Notes under the pieces: model-generated
Seen by the model: the letters and a program-made list of their open reading frames with translations, nothing else
What the model was told of the DNA's origin: nothing
Databases searched by the model: none
Source: an uncultured Caryophanales bacterium
GTDB taxonomy: Bacteria > Bacillota_I > Bacilli_A > RF39 > UBA660
Assembly (NCBI GenBank): GCA_947168625.1
Contig: CAMVMQ010000003.1
Location: 1 to 41,823 of the forward strand
Length of the DNA: 41,823 nucleotides
Reading direction: 5' to 3'
Program-made: the position numbers and the translations under genes
Shown: positions 9,292 to 19,764 of the stretch, one piece after another
Layout of the letters: each line of letters begins with the position of its first letter
Position numbering within the stretch: the first letter of the stretch is position 1

Positions 9292-10421
9292 TAGTTTTTA
9301 AATCTTAAATTTTCATTAGAAATATTAAATAACATTCCTACTAATATCATATAAGATAGTAAAGATGAACCTCCGTAGGAAATAAAAGGAAGAGTAATTC
9401 CCATAATTGGAAGTAAACCAATTGTCATACCGATATTTTGAATTTGTTGAAATATTAAAACAGAAATAATGCCCGCAACTGAAAGTTTATCATTAATACT
9501 TGGTGATTTATTTGCTAGTGTTAGAACACTAAAATCAAAATAAATAAGTAAAGATAACAATAAGAGTGAACCTATTAAACCAAAGTTTGATGAATATACA
9601 GCAAAGATAAAGTCTGTCTGCATTTCTGGAAAGTAAATAGGAGTATTACTAAAGCCATGTCCTAAGATACCTGCAGATCCAACAGCGGTAATACCATTTG
9701 TAAGTTGCAATCCACTTGAAGTAGACCAATTTAATATTCTATCCATTCGGTAAAAGAAACTAGTACCAAATATTTTTATAAATAAATCTTGTTTTAAGAA
9801 ATATATGCTAAGAAAAATACCACCAAAGATTATAATTGTACTAATTATTATAAAAAACCATCTTTTCTTAAACCCGCCAATAAATAACATAATAAGAGTA
9901 ATAATAAAATAAATAAGTACCGCACCAGTATCAGGTTCAATAAAAGTAAGAATAGAGGGTATTCCAACAATTACGAGAACTTTCAAAAGAAATTTAAATT
10001 CATCTTGAACTTCAGCATTTGCTTTTTCCTCTTTAAAATCCGTTATCATTCTAGATAGAGTAATTATTAAAAATATTTTCATAAATTCAGAAGGTTGAAA
10101 GCTGCCAATATAAGGAATTACAAACCAACATTTTGCATTATTAATTTCTTTACCAAAAATCAGAACAAGTACTAATAATGCAACTCCTATTATATAAAAA
10201 ATGTAAGCATTATTATAGAGAAATTTATTTCCGAGAGTCATCATTAAGTAAGCTATAGCAAATCCAACAATATACCATAGTATTTGCTTCAAGTACAAAT
10301 TTTGTAAATCGTTAGATACGAGTCCTCTAGTAGCATAAATAGTAATAGCACTTATTATAGCAAACAAAATAATTGGAATAATAATACTTTTTTCTACTTT
10401 AAACTTTGATTCTTTTTGCAT
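9291..10421 (-). CDS. FtsW/RodA/SpoVE-family SEDS protein, RodA-like
   Basis: About 10 TM; FQPSEFMKI, EPDTGAVLIY, PFISYGGSSLLSYMILVGMLFNIS. Confidence 0.88.
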   Translation of the reverse strand: MQKESKFKVEKSIIIPIILFAIISAITIYATRGLVSNDLQNLYLKQILWYIVGFAIAYLMMTLGNKFLYNNAYIFYIIGVALLVLVLIFGKEINNAKCWFVIPYIGSFQPSEFMKIFLIITLSRMITDFKEEKANAEVQDEFKFLLKVLVIVGIPSILTFIEPDTGAVLIYFIITLIMLFIGGFKKRWFFIIISTIIIFGGIFLSIYFLKQDLFIKIFGTSFFYRMDRILNWSTSSGLQLTNGITAVGSAGILGHGFSNTPIYFPEMQTDFIFAVYSSNFGLIGSLLLLSLLIYFDFSVLTLANKSPSINDKLSVAGIISVLIFQQIQNIGMTIGLLPIMGITLPFISYGGSSLLSYMILVGMLFNISNENLRFKN

Positions 10422-10516
10422 ATATATAAATCCTTTCTTAATTATGATACCACATTTTAGAAAAATAATAAATATCTATAAAAATAAATCATATATTTAA
10501 TTAGAGGTGAATAGTA

Positions 10517-10846
10517 ATGAAAGACTTACCAGAGATGTATCATCATATCAGTAAAGATTTTCATAATAATGAAAAAGTATATTCTTCAATATACAATAAA
10601 AAAGAAAGTATTATAGATAAAGTAAAAAATAAAATAATCGATAATAAAAAAGAATATACAATCGAACAAAAGATATATAATATCTTTAATTCTCCTAATT
10701 ATATATATAAAATGGATGTTGTTATTGTAACTGATGAAGGAAAGGTAAACAAGAGAATAGTAGGAAAAACGAGAACTAATTTAATTACTATGGATGGCGA
10801 ATACATACCAATAAACAAAATAAGAGATATCTATGTGACAAGATAA
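10517..10846 (+). CDS. Hypothetical protein
   Basis: 109-aa ORF with SD GAGGTGA upstream. Confidence 0.65.
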   Translation: MKDLPEMYHHISKDFHNNEKVYSSIYNKKESIIDKVKNKIIDNKKEYTIEQKIYNIFNSPNYIYKMDVVIVTDEGKVNKRIVGKTRTNLITMDGEYIPINKIRDIYVTR

Positions 10847-10900
10847 CTCTTTTTTTTTAATATCATTTATGATATGATTATATGGAAGGAAAGTGAAAAT

Positions 10901-11677
10901 ATGGATCGTACATTTATTAAAATAGGAAATATAAATATCTATTGGTATTCAATTCTTATCATAGTAAGTGTTTTTATTGGTTATTATTTTTCTTTAAGGG
11001 AAGCAAAAAAGAATGGGCTTACCAAGAACTTTATTTCAGATTTAGTTTTTTATCTCGTAATAGTATCAATTTTAGGGGCTCGCCTTTACTACGTGATATT
11101 TAATTTCGATGTATTTAAAGATGAACTATTAGATATATTTAAGATATGGGAAGGCGGTATTGCCATTTATGGAGCAGTAATTTCCGCTATTATATTTATC
11201 ATTATATATTCAAAAAAGAAAAAAAAGAATTCTTTACTAGTTCTAGATACATTAGTTCCATACCTAATATTAGGTCAAGGAATTGGCAGATGGGGTAACT
11301 TTTTTAATAAAGAAGCTCATGGTGCTATTACTACATTAAATCACTTAAAAAAACTACATCTACCCAATTTTATAATTAATGGAATGAATATTAATGGTTC
11401 ATACTATATACCAACATTTCTATATGAATCGATTTGGTGTTTAATCGGATTTATTATCCTAATTATTATTCGTAAAAAGGATCAATATAAACATCCTGGT
11501 GCTTTATTATTTACCTATTTTATATGGTATGGAATAGGTAGATTTATAATTGAAGGAATGCGTACTGATAGTCTATATTTTCTTGGCCTTAGAGTTAGTC
11601 AATTAGTATCTGTTATCTTAATTATAATTGGAATAATTGGTATAATTAAAATAATAATTAAAAATAAGAGGAAGTAA
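10901..11677 (+). CDS. lgt: Prolipoprotein diacylglyceryl transferase
   Basis: WEGGIAIYGAV, GQGIGRWGNFFNKEAHG, FLYESIW, GIGRFIIEGMRTDSLYF. Start moved to ATG 10901, preceded by AAGGAAAG. Confidence 0.93.
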   Translation: MDRTFIKIGNINIYWYSILIIVSVFIGYYFSLREAKKNGLTKNFISDLVFYLVIVSILGARLYYVIFNFDVFKDELLDIFKIWEGGIAIYGAVISAIIFIIIYSKKKKKNSLLVLDTLVPYLILGQGIGRWGNFFNKEAHGAITTLNHLKKLHLPNFIINGMNINGSYYIPTFLYESIWCLIGFIILIIIRKKDQYKHPGALLFTYFIWYGIGRFIIEGMRTDSLYFLGLRVSQLVSVILIIIGIIGIIKIIIKNKRK

Positions 11678-11684
11678 TCACATT

Positions 11685-12311
11685 ATGGAGTATATCTATA
11701 AAGATAAATATTATGAAATAGAAATAATAAGAAAGAATAATAAGAATACATATTTAAGAGTAAAAGATGGTAAGATAGTAGTTACTACTAACTACTTAGT
11801 TAGTAGGAGTAAAGTAGAAAAATTGATTAAAGATAATACTGCCTTTATAAATAAGAATTTAGATAAAGATATAGAGAAGAAGAAAGATACATCTTTTAAA
11901 TTATTTGGAAATGTCTATGATATTATTTATGGATTTCCAAATACTGAAATAGATGAAAGTAAAATTTACACCAAAGATGATAAAACATTAGATAAGTATT
12001 TGTATAAATATATTAAAAACACATATGAAGAAAGACTTAATTATTGGTATAATTCCTTTGAAGAAGAAATTCCAATACCTAATTTAAAAATTAGGAAAAT
12101 GACTAGTAGATGGGGAGTATGTAATATTAAGAATCATAATGTTACTTTAAATTTAGAATTATCTAAATATAAAAGAGAAGCCTTAGATTATGTCATAGTT
12201 CATGAACTTAGTCACTTTATTCACCCAAATCATTCGAAGAACTTCTGGTTACTAGTAGGAAAGTATTATCCAAAATATAAAGAAGTAAGAAAATATTTAA
12301 AAAATAATTAA
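11685..12311 (+). CDS. YgjP-like (DUF45/M48-like) metallopeptidase
   Basis: TSRWGVCN and VIVHELSHFIHPNHSKNFW (HExxH). Confidence 0.85.
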   Translation: MEYIYKDKYYEIEIIRKNNKNTYLRVKDGKIVVTTNYLVSRSKVEKLIKDNTAFINKNLDKDIEKKKDTSFKLFGNVYDIIYGFPNTEIDESKIYTKDDKTLDKYLYKYIKNTYEERLNYWYNSFEEEIPIPNLKIRKMTSRWGVCNIKNHNVTLNLELSKYKREALDYVIVHELSHFIHPNHSKNFWLLVGKYYPKYKEVRKYLKNN

Positions 12312-12439
12312 TCTAATTAGTATTATCATTTAAATTAACGATAGTTAATTTAAAATATCATTACAAGTATATTCTGGTATGTAGATATGTTTAATATAGA
12401 TAAAATAATAGAAAGAAAAAGAATTATGAAACAAAATAA

Positions 12440-12468
12440 TTGTTTCTTTCTTTTTTTTATATTATAAT
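12440..12468 (+). promoter_or_regulatory. Promoter for the SpoU-like methyltransferase gene
   Basis: TTGTTT-N17-TATAAT; predicted start about 12475, so the ORF-track start at 12440 is not plausible. Confidence 0.5.
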
Positions 12469-12484
12469 AAAGATGGTGATTCAA

Positions 12485-13216
12485 GTGGATAATATTACTT
12501 CAGTAAATAATAATCATATTAAAGAATTATGTAAATTAAAAGAAAAGAAATATCGAGACAGTACCAATAGTTTTCTAATTGAAGGAGAACATCTTATCTA
12601 TGAAGCTTACAAAGAAGGATTATTAATTGAAGTTCTTCCTTTGATAGGTGAAGATTTTTCTGTGGATGCCAAAATTACTTTTATTACTCCAGAAGTTATG
12701 AAGAAATTATCAAGTACTGATACAATTCCTAAAGTAATTGGGGTATCTAAGAAAAAGAAAGAAGGCATTATTGGAAATAAAGTATTAATTCTCGAGGATA
12801 TTCAAGATCCCGGAAATCTTGGAACAATTATTAGATCAAGTTTAGCATTTAATGTCGATACAATTGTCTTAAGCTTAAGATGTGTTGATCTATATAATCC
12901 AAAAGTAATTAGAGCAACGCAAGGTTCTTTATTTCATATTAACATTATTGTAAGAGATATAGATCTTTTCATTAGAGAATTAAAAGATAAAGAATATAAA
13001 ATATTTGGAAGCAAAGTAGATGGTGGATTAGATATAAGAAGTGTTAATCTTCCTTCAAAATATGCTTTAATCATCGGAAATGAAGGACAAGGAATGAGTA
13101 AAGAGACTACTAGTCTTTGTGATAATTTACTATATATAAAAATGAATAATGAAATAGAAAGTCTAAATGCAGGAGTAGCGGCATCAATTCTACTATATGA
13201 AATGGAGAATAAATAA
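12485..13216 (+). CDS. TrmH/SpoU-family RNA methyltransferase
   Basis: LILEDIQDPGNLGTIIRSS, ALIIGNEGQGMS, SLNAGVAASILLYE. GTG 12485 preceded by GGTGAT chosen as start. Confidence 0.88.
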   Translation: MDNITSVNNNHIKELCKLKEKKYRDSTNSFLIEGEHLIYEAYKEGLLIEVLPLIGEDFSVDAKITFITPEVMKKLSSTDTIPKVIGVSKKKKEGIIGNKVLILEDIQDPGNLGTIIRSSLAFNVDTIVLSLRCVDLYNPKVIRATQGSLFHINIIVRDIDLFIRELKDKEYKIFGSKVDGGLDIRSVNLPSKYALIIGNEGQGMSKETTSLCDNLLYIKMNNEIESLNAGVAASILLYEMENK

Positions 13217-13698
13217 TGGAGTTAATTAAGATAGGAAAAGTAGTAAATACTCATGGAATAAAAGGTGAAATAAGAATTCTTTCAAAATTCCCCTATAAAG
13301 ATAAAGTGTTTATTAAAGGCATGTATATCTATATAGATAAAAAAGATAAAGAAATAATTAATACATATCGTAAACATAAGAATTTCGATATGATTACAAT
13401 GGAAGGATACTCTAATATAAACGAAGTATTAAAGTATAAGGGTAAAAATGTCTATGTAGATAAAAGTGATATAAAATTAGAAAACAATTATCTAGATGAG
13501 GATATAATAGGACTTAATGTCTATATAAATGATAAATATAAGGGTGTTGTTAAAGATATTGAAAGATATGAAAGTACAACATTACTAGTAATTAATAATG
13601 AAAATAGAAATCATTTAATTCCTTATGCTTTAATAGATAAAATAGATATAAGTAATAAAAAAATCTTTATAAAGAATATTAAAGGGTTAATAGATTAG
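13216..13698 (+). CDS. rimM: Ribosome maturation factor RimM
   Basis: IGKVVNTHGIKGEIRI; PYALIDKIDISNKKIFI PRC-barrel. Confidence 0.9.
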   Translation: MELIKIGKVVNTHGIKGEIRILSKFPYKDKVFIKGMYIYIDKKDKEIINTYRKHKNFDMITMEGYSNINEVLKYKGKNVYVDKSDIKLENNYLDEDIIGLNVYINDKYKGVVKDIERYESTTLLVINNENRNHLIPYALIDKIDISNKKIFIKNIKGLID

Positions 13699-13708
13699 GG
13701 GTATAAAT

Positions 13709-14461
13709 ATGACTGATTATTTAAGTGAATTATTTAGAAATATTAAGGTAGACAATGGTAAAAAAATTAATTTATTAATAGATAAAGGTATTATTAATTA
13801 TCATGAAGTATTAGATAATTTATTAAATATGGGTTCTTCAAGAAATCTTCTTTTATTTGCTATATATATTGAAAAGGTTAGTACTGAAGATAAAATAGTT
13901 ATAGCTAAAGAATTAATTAGAAGAAAATCTTATTATGAAATAACTATCCTGGCAAAAGATGTAATAGATTCTCTTTATGAGTTATTTGAAGATACAATTA
14001 TTAGTTCTGATAATGCATATATAATATATGACTTTGCATTTAATGTCAGAAATATAAATATCGAAAAATTTGAGAATAAAATAATAGAACTTGGCAATCC
14101 AGTATATATTTTTCGTTTCGCTTTGAATATAAAGGGTGCTAATATTTCTAAATTAGAAAAGGCTATTATATTAACAAATAACTCTGAATATATTTCTTTA
14201 TTTGCTACTAGAATAGCTAATGCTAATTTAGAGTTACTAGAAGAAGCTTTAAGTAATAATGGTAATTTAGATGATTTTAAAACCTTTCTTAAATATAAAA
14301 ATAAAGTACAGAAAGAAGATTATAATAAACTTTGTAATTCTATAAAAAATAATGATATAAATGATTTAGAATTAAATAAAGATAGATATGCTTATTTATT
14401 TAAAGAACCAAGTGAAAAAGTAAAAGCTTTAGTTAGGAAAATTAATAATTTGGGATATTAA
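13709..14461 (+). CDS. Helical-repeat (solenoid-like) protein of unknown function
   Basis: About 28-aa repeats: AYIIYDFAFNVRNINIEKFENKIIELGN / PVYIFRFALNIKGANISKLEKAIILTNN / SEYISLFATRIANANLELLEEALSNNGN. Confidence 0.75.
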   Translation: MTDYLSELFRNIKVDNGKKINLLIDKGIINYHEVLDNLLNMGSSRNLLLFAIYIEKVSTEDKIVIAKELIRRKSYYEITILAKDVIDSLYELFEDTIISSDNAYIIYDFAFNVRNINIEKFENKIIELGNPVYIFRFALNIKGANISKLEKAIILTNNSEYISLFATRIANANLELLEEALSNNGNLDDFKTFLKYKNKVQKEDYNKLCNSIKNNDINDLELNKDRYAYLFKEPSEKVKALVRKINNLGY

Positions 14462-14593
14462 TTCTAACTATATAATTTATTAGAATAATTTTCAAAGTAA
14501 TAATTTATTTTGACTACAATGATGAAAAGAATTATATAAGTTTACTTTTGAGCCATTATATACTATAATATTTAATTAGAAAAGAGGGATACT

Positions 14594-15265
14594 ATGGTAA
14601 TTGATGTACTTACTTTATTTCCTAATATGTATGATGATTTTATCAAAGAATCAATTATTAAAAGAGCAATAGAGGACAATAAAATAGAAATAAACATTCA
14701 TAATATTAGAGACTATACCGTCTACAAAAACAAACAAGTTGATGACTATCCAATAGGAGGCGGTGGAGGTATGGTCCTAATGTGTGATCCAATTTTTCGA
14801 GCCATAGAATCTCTTAAAAGAGATAATACAAAAGTAATAATGATGACACCTTCAGGTAAAATCTTTAAACAGAAAATTGCCTATGAATTGTCTAAAGAAA
14901 ATCATTTGATTATTTTATGTGGCCACTATGAAGGATTTGATGAACGTATTAAAAGTATTATTGATATTGAAATTTCTATCGGTGATTATATTTTAACTGG
15001 AGGGGAACTTCCATCAATGGTAGTTATGGATAGCATAATAAGACTTATAAACGGAGTTATCAGTAGCGAATCACTAGAATGTGAAAGCTTTGATGATAAT
15101 TTGCTTGATTATCCAAATTATACTAAACCAATAGATTATCGAGGAATGAAAGTGCCAGAAATACTATTAAGTGGCCACCACGAAAATATAAATAAATATC
15201 GTCATGAAGAAAGAATTCGATTAACAAAACAAAACAGACCTGATTTATTAAAGGAGAGTAAATAA
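14594..15265 (+). CDS. trmD: tRNA (guanine37-N1)-methyltransferase TrmD
   Basis: IDVLTLFPNMYDDF, DDYPIGGGGGMV, LCGHYEGFDERI, SIGDYILTGGELP. Confidence 0.95.
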   Translation: MVIDVLTLFPNMYDDFIKESIIKRAIEDNKIEINIHNIRDYTVYKNKQVDDYPIGGGGGMVLMCDPIFRAIESLKRDNTKVIMMTPSGKIFKQKIAYELSKENHLIILCGHYEGFDERIKSIIDIEISIGDYILTGGELPSMVVMDSIIRLINGVISSESLECESFDDNLLDYPNYTKPIDYRGMKVPEILLSGHHENINKYRHEERIRLTKQNRPDLLKESK

Positions 15266-15750
15266 TGATTAGGAATTATTTAATTAATAAAGATAAAAAA
15301 AGTGGGGAAATTGTTTACTTAGAATATAATAAAGAGGGGTATAAAGTAAAACCTAAAGTTAAAGAAAAAGAAGCAATAGAAGTAAATAAAATAGTCTTCG
15401 TCTCTCCTTCATTAACAGAGAAACTTCTAAAGAAAAAGATTAATGGTAAAATTTCTAAGTTACTTCTTGAACTTAATACTACTTATGATGATGAAGCAGA
15501 TAGCGGAGAAGCGAGATTTAGAAATAAATATTTGGAAGCTGAGAAGCTACTATTTATGATTATGAATACCTATCAGAAATACTTAGGTAAATCTTATATA
15601 AATCTTACCATTAAAAAGATGCAAATAATACTTGATGGTTATAAAGCTAAGTTGTATCAGTTGAATAGAAAAAAACAAAATGATATATTAATGCAATTAT
15701 ATAATGGTATGAATTATGAAGAAAATACAAAAAAAGGAAAAGGTAGATAA
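15265..15750 (+). CDS. Hypothetical protein coupled to trmD
   Basis: 161-aa ORF; start overlaps the trmD stop (ATAATGA). Confidence 0.65.
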   Translation: MIRNYLINKDKKSGEIVYLEYNKEGYKVKPKVKEKEAIEVNKIVFVSPSLTEKLLKKKINGKISKLLLELNTTYDDEADSGEARFRNKYLEAEKLLFMIMNTYQKYLGKSYINLTIKKMQIILDGYKAKLYQLNRKKQNDILMQLYNGMNYEENTKKGKGR

Positions 15751-15802
15751 CTTTTTTCTTTTTTTTGTATCAAATCTATGATATAATTAAAAAGTAATAA
15801 AT

Positions 15803-15876
15803 GCCAAATTAGTTTAGTGGTAGAACAAGGCCCTCGTAATGCCTAGAGGTAAGTTCGATTCTTACATTTGGCACCA
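15803..15876 (+). tRNA. tRNA-Thr (anticodon CGU), CCA encoded
   Basis: Cloverleaf by eye: GCCAAAT/ATTTGGC acceptor, GTTT..GAAC D arm, AGGCC-CTCGTAA-TGCCT anticodon arm, GTAAG-TTCGATT-CTTAC T arm, ACCA end. Confidence 0.9.
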
Positions 15877-15895
15877 TTATTTATGGAGAAAAAAT

Positions 15896-16570
15896 ATGAA
15901 AAAAATATTATTATTTTTTTGTTTACTTCTACTAGTTGGTTGTTCAAATATAGAAAAAGAAAAATCAATAAAAGTTGAAGAAAAAAAAGAAGATATTATA
16001 ACTGATAATAAGAAGCCAGAATACATAGATAATAATCCCATTAAACTCGGCTTATTTGCTTATGATGGAAAATATGATTCAAAAAAAGTAATTAAAGATG
16101 CTTATTATACAGATTTAATAAGTGGGAAAGATATTGGATCGTTTGAAGTATTTCTAACTTCTGATGAAGAGATTTCTGGTAGTGATTTTAAAGATACTTG
16201 GTATAAATATTATAATAAGTATGAAGATATAACTAAGTATAAAATTGGTTATAATATTAAATTTATGTTAGATAATGGTGAAAATTACTCATCAAACTTC
16301 TTAGAACCAGATATTTTTAAATATAGTCCATACTTTTATGTTTATCTATATGATGATGTAAATGTTCAAGATGGTGAAATATATAGTCATCTAGAAGAAG
16401 TAAGTGAAAATACCATAATTACTTCAATTAAATTATATGCAGTTGATAATATTGATAGGGTAGAGAGTATTATTTTATGTGCATTTACATATGACTCAGA
16501 AGATGACTTTGATGAAGATGGAAATTATCGAGGTAACTCTCTATATGTAATTAGAATAAAAAGAAAATAG
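15896..16570 (+). CDS. Lipoprotein, unknown function
   Basis: MKKILLFFCLLLLVGCSN lipobox; ATG 15896 chosen because the track start at 15839 lies inside the tRNA. Confidence 0.78.
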   Translation: MKKILLFFCLLLLVGCSNIEKEKSIKVEEKKEDIITDNKKPEYIDNNPIKLGLFAYDGKYDSKKVIKDAYYTDLISGKDIGSFEVFLTSDEEISGSDFKDTWYKYYNKYEDITKYKIGYNIKFMLDNGENYSSNFLEPDIFKYSPYFYVYLYDDVNVQDGEIYSHLEEVSENTIITSIKLYAVDNIDRVESIILCAFTYDSEDDFDEDGNYRGNSLYVIRIKRK

Positions 16571-16592
16571 ATAGATTAAATTCTATCTATTT
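16566..16592. terminator. Bidirectional hairpin terminator
   Basis: AATAGATAGA-ttaaat-TCTATCTATT. Confidence 0.65.
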
Positions 16593-16817
16593 ATTTTCTT
16601 CAAGTAACTTTTTGGCAAATTCCATGGATACTAAATCAAATTCATTTTCATCGTTTAATCTTTCATAGAAGTCCTCGTTATTCTCTGTAACAATTTTACG
16701 ATAGCAAATATTAGTTGGATCTTCTACCTCTGAAAAAAGAGTATAAATCACATCATTTATTTTTAATTCTTTTATTATAGCGTATTCTTTATTATCATCT
16801 AAAATAATTGTATACAT
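16587..16817 (-). CDS. DUF1292-like small protein
   Basis: 76 aa, MYTIILDDNKEYAIIKELKINDVIYTLF; ATG 16817 preceded by AAGGAG. Confidence 0.6.
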   Translation of the reverse strand: MYTIILDDNKEYAIIKELKINDVIYTLFSEVEDPTNICYRKIVTENNEDFYERLNDENEFDLVSMEFAKKLLEENK

Positions 16818-16818
16818 A

Positions 16819-17508
16819 TTATTGACTCCTTCCACCTATATTTGTATCATAATAAGTTTCGTTCTCATCTATAAAAGTACTTTCATTTAATGACTGGGCA
16901 ATCTCTTTCTTAGCTAGATTATATAACATACTATAATTAGGATATCCATTTGAATCAATAACACCGTTAATACGACAATATTGATTAAAATCAGTATAAT
17001 AATGTCCTTTATCATTAAAAATTTCAATATTTTGCACCAATTTATCCATTTCACGATAATCTATTAAATCATAGTAACACGAAGCATCTACAAAAGTAAA
17101 ATCAGCTGTTGCAATATTTGCATAATCCCTTGCACTTGTATTATCGTTAATTTTTAATTCACCTTTTTCATTAAGAAAAGCAAGGTTATTATCAATTAAT
17201 TTTTCTTGTGCTGATTTAAGTTCAGCATTATATTTACTATTAATTGTTGAAGCTTTCTGTAGCTTACTACCTATATCAACTCCAAGTAAGCTAGCTACTA
17301 AACCAATAGCTACTACTCCAGTAGTAAACACTCTTTTATTTATAACTATTTTATTTTCCTTATTTTTTCTTTTCCCTTTTACTGGGATTCTTGTTTTTGT
17401 TGAAGATTCTCCTTGACTAATTGTTCTATCAACGATTTCATTTCTATGCTGTGCTTTATTAACAATTCTCACCAATGTATCTTCATCGTATGTATCATTA
17501 ACTCTCAT
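16819..17508 (-). CDS. Hypothetical single-TM protein
   Basis: ORF with basic linker then TM (RVFTTGVVAIGLVASLLGVDIG); SD AGGAGG upstream. Confidence 0.65.
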   Translation of the reverse strand: MRVNDTYDEDTLVRIVNKAQHRNEIVDRTISQGESSTKTRIPVKGKRKNKENKIVINKRVFTTGVVAIGLVASLLGVDIGSKLQKASTINSKYNAELKSAQEKLIDNNLAFLNEKGELKINDNTSARDYANIATADFTFVDASCYYDLIDYREMDKLVQNIEIFNDKGHYYTDFNQYCRINGVIDSNGYPNYSMLYNLAKKEIAQSLNESTFIDENETYYDTNIGGRSQ

Positions 17509-17544
17509 TTTATATACCTCCTATGATAAATATAGACTAAAAAG

Positions 17545-17577
17545 AAACTAATGTCAATATTGATTGACATTAGTTTA
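17545..17577 (-). terminator. Terminator downstream of clpB
   Basis: AAACTAATGTCAAT / ATTGACATTAGTTT stem followed on the minus strand by a T-rich tract. Confidence 0.7.
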
Positions 17578-17579
17578 CA

Positions 17580-19697
17580 TTAATTTGTATTTAGAATAAG
17601 TTTATTATCCTTAATATCGATAGTAATGGTTTCACCATATTTAATTTTATTATTAATTATATCTTCAGCAATTAAGGTTTCAATATTTTTTTGGACATAT
17701 CTTTTAATTGGTCTTGCACCATATTTTTCATCATAAGCGTTGTTAATAATGTATTCTTTTGCTTCTTCGGTTATTAATAGATGTAGATTATTATTTATAA
17801 GTCTCTTTTCAGTGTCTTTAATAATTTTATCAAGGATTTCTTTTATAGTATTTTTAGATAGTGCGTTAAAGAAAACTATTTCATCAATTCGATTAATGAA
17901 CTCTGGTTTAAAAGTATTTCTTAATTCTCCTAGTATTAATTCTCTAGAATCTTTTTTACCATCAAGAATATATTCACTACCAAGGTTTGATGTCATTATT
18001 ATAATTGTATTTTTAAAGTCAACTGTTCTACCTTGACCATCTGTAATTCTTCCGTCATCTAGTATTTGAAGAAGTACGTTAAAGATATCTTTATGGGCTT
18101 TTTCTATTTCATCAAATAGAATAATGGAGTAGGGATTACGCCTTACAGCTTCAGTTAGTTGGCCACCTTCATCATAACCAACATATCCCGGAGGAGCTCC
18201 GATTAATCTAGAAACAGTATGACTTTCCATGTATTCAGACATATCAATTCTAATCATATGTCTTTCATCATCAAATAATTCATAAGCTAAAGTTCTTGCA
18301 ACTTCTGTTTTACCTGTACCAGTGGGTCCTAAAAAGATAAAGGAACCAATTGGTCTATTAGGATCTTTGATACCAGCACGCGATCTCATAATGGCATCAC
18401 TTACTAATTTTAAAGCTTCATCTTGACCTTTAACCCTTTTCTTCATATTATCCTCTAGATTAAGAATCTTTTCTTTATCTCCTTTAGTTAGCTTTGAAAC
18501 AGGAATATTTGTCCACTTCGATATAATAGCTGCTACTTCTTCTTCACCAACTGTGTCAGATAAGATATCATTTTTATTTCTTTCTTCTAATTCTTTTAAC
18601 TCTTTTTCTAATCGTGGAAGAGTACCATGTCTTAACTTAGCAGCAGATTCCAAATCATAATTATTTTCAGCTTGTTCTAATGAAAATGTAGCATTTTCTA
18701 TTTCTTCTTTTTTCTTACTAATTAAATTATTAATATTTTTCTCTTCTTCCCATTTAGCACGTAAATCTTTTTCTTCATTTTTTAGTTTTTCTAGTTCTTC
18801 ATTAATTACATTAATTCTATTTTTTGATATATCATCTGTTTCTTTTTTTAGAGCCTCTTTTTCAACTTCTAAGGTCATTATCTTTCTTTCTAAAACATCA
18901 AGATCAGTAGGTACGGAATTCATTTGTACTTTAATAGTAGCACATGCTTCATCAATTAAATCGATTGCTTTATCAGGAAGATACCTATCAGTTATATATC
19001 GATCAGATAAAGTAGCAGCTGCAATTAGTGCTTTATCCTTAATATTTACTCCATGAAAGACTTCAAACTTAGATTTCAATCCTCTTAAAATTGTAATTGT
19101 ATCTAAAACGTTAGGCTCTTTTATTATTACTTTTTGAAATCTTCTTTCAAGAGCAGCATCTTTTTCAATATATTTACGATATTCATTTAAAGTAGTAGCA
19201 CCAATGCAATGTATTTCTCCACGGGCAAGCATTGGTTTTAACATATTACCAGCATCCATTGCTCCTTCCAAAGCACCAGCGCCAACAATCATATGAATCT
19301 CATCAATAAACATAATAATATTACCGTCAGATTCCTTAATCTCTTTAAGAACGGCCTTCAATCTTTCTTCGAATTCACCACGATATTTAGCTCCCGCAAT
19401 TAAGGAAGCCATATCTAATTCCCATATTTTCTTATCCCTTAAATTATCAGGAACATCACCTTTAATTATTCGTGTGGCTAGTCCCTCAATTATCGCGGTT
19501 TTACCAACGCCAGGCTCACCAATTAATACCGGATTATTTTTTGTTTTACGAGATAAAATTCTTGTAATACTTCTAATTTCCTCATCACGACCAATTACAG
19601 GATCTATTTTACCTTCTTTAGCAAGAAGAGTAATATCTCTTCCATACTTTTCAAGTGGTTTTTGCAAATTTTCTTCATACGGATTATTCATATTCAT
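17580..19697 (-). CDS. clpB: ClpB-type AAA+ chaperone lacking the N-terminal Clp_N domain
   Basis: Two NBDs ([23 protein letters not shown]), middle domain, [10 protein letters not shown]. Starts directly at [18 protein letters not shown]. No ClpC-type UVR-only middle region. Confidence 0.85.
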   Translation of the reverse strand: MNMNNPYEENLQKPLEKYGRDITLLAKEGKIDPVIGRDEEIRSITRILSRKTKNNPVLIGEPGVGKTAIIEGLATRIIKGDVPDNLRDKKIWELDMASLIAGAKYRGEFEERLKAVLKEIKESDGNIIMFIDEIHMIVGAGALEGAMDAGNMLKPMLARGEIHCIGATTLNEYRKYIEKDAALERRFQKVIIKEPNVLDTITILRGLKSKFEVFHGVNIKDKALIAAATLSDRYITDRYLPDKAIDLIDEACATIKVQMNSVPTDLDVLERKIMTLEVEKEALKKETDDISKNRINVINEELEKLKNEEKDLRAKWEEEKNINNLISKKKEEIENATFSLEQAENNYDLESAAKLRHGTLPRLEKELKELEERNKNDILSDTVGEEEVAAIISKWTNIPVSKLTKGDKEKILNLEDNMKKRVKGQDEALKLVSDAIMRSRAGIKDPNRPIGSFIFLGPTGTGKTEVARTLAYELFDDERHMIRIDMSEYMESHTVSRLIGAPPGYVGYDEGGQLTEAVRRNPYSIILFDEIEKAHKDIFNVLLQILDDGRITDGQGRTVDFKNTIIIMTSNLGSEYILDGKKDSRELILGELRNTFKPEFINRIDEIVFFNALSKNTIKEILDKIIKDTEKRLINNNLHLLITEEAKEYIINNAYDEKYGARPIKRYVQKNIETLIAEDIINNKIKYGETITIDIKDNKLILNTN

Positions 19698-19737
19698 AAT
19701 TAATCACCTTTCTTTCAAAACTAATTATAACACTTTT

Positions 19738-19764
19738 TTAGCAATTGTCAAGTGAGATTGCTAA
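19738..19764. promoter_or_regulatory. CIRCE-like HrcA operator
   Basis: TTAGCAATT-N9-GATTGCTAA versus consensus TTAGCACTC-N9-GAGTGCTAA. A minus-strand promoter TTGACA-N16-TATAAT has its -35 inside the element. Confidence 0.7.

Noticed and set aside
12440-12484. ORF-track start of the SpoU-like methyltransferase (MFLSFFYII...)
   Set aside because: This segment is the promoter and T-rich tract; the predicted transcript starts at about 12475.
15839-15895. ORF-track start of the lipoprotein (MPRGKFDSYIWHHYLWRKN)
   Set aside because: It lies within tRNA-Thr; the true start is the signal peptide at 15896.
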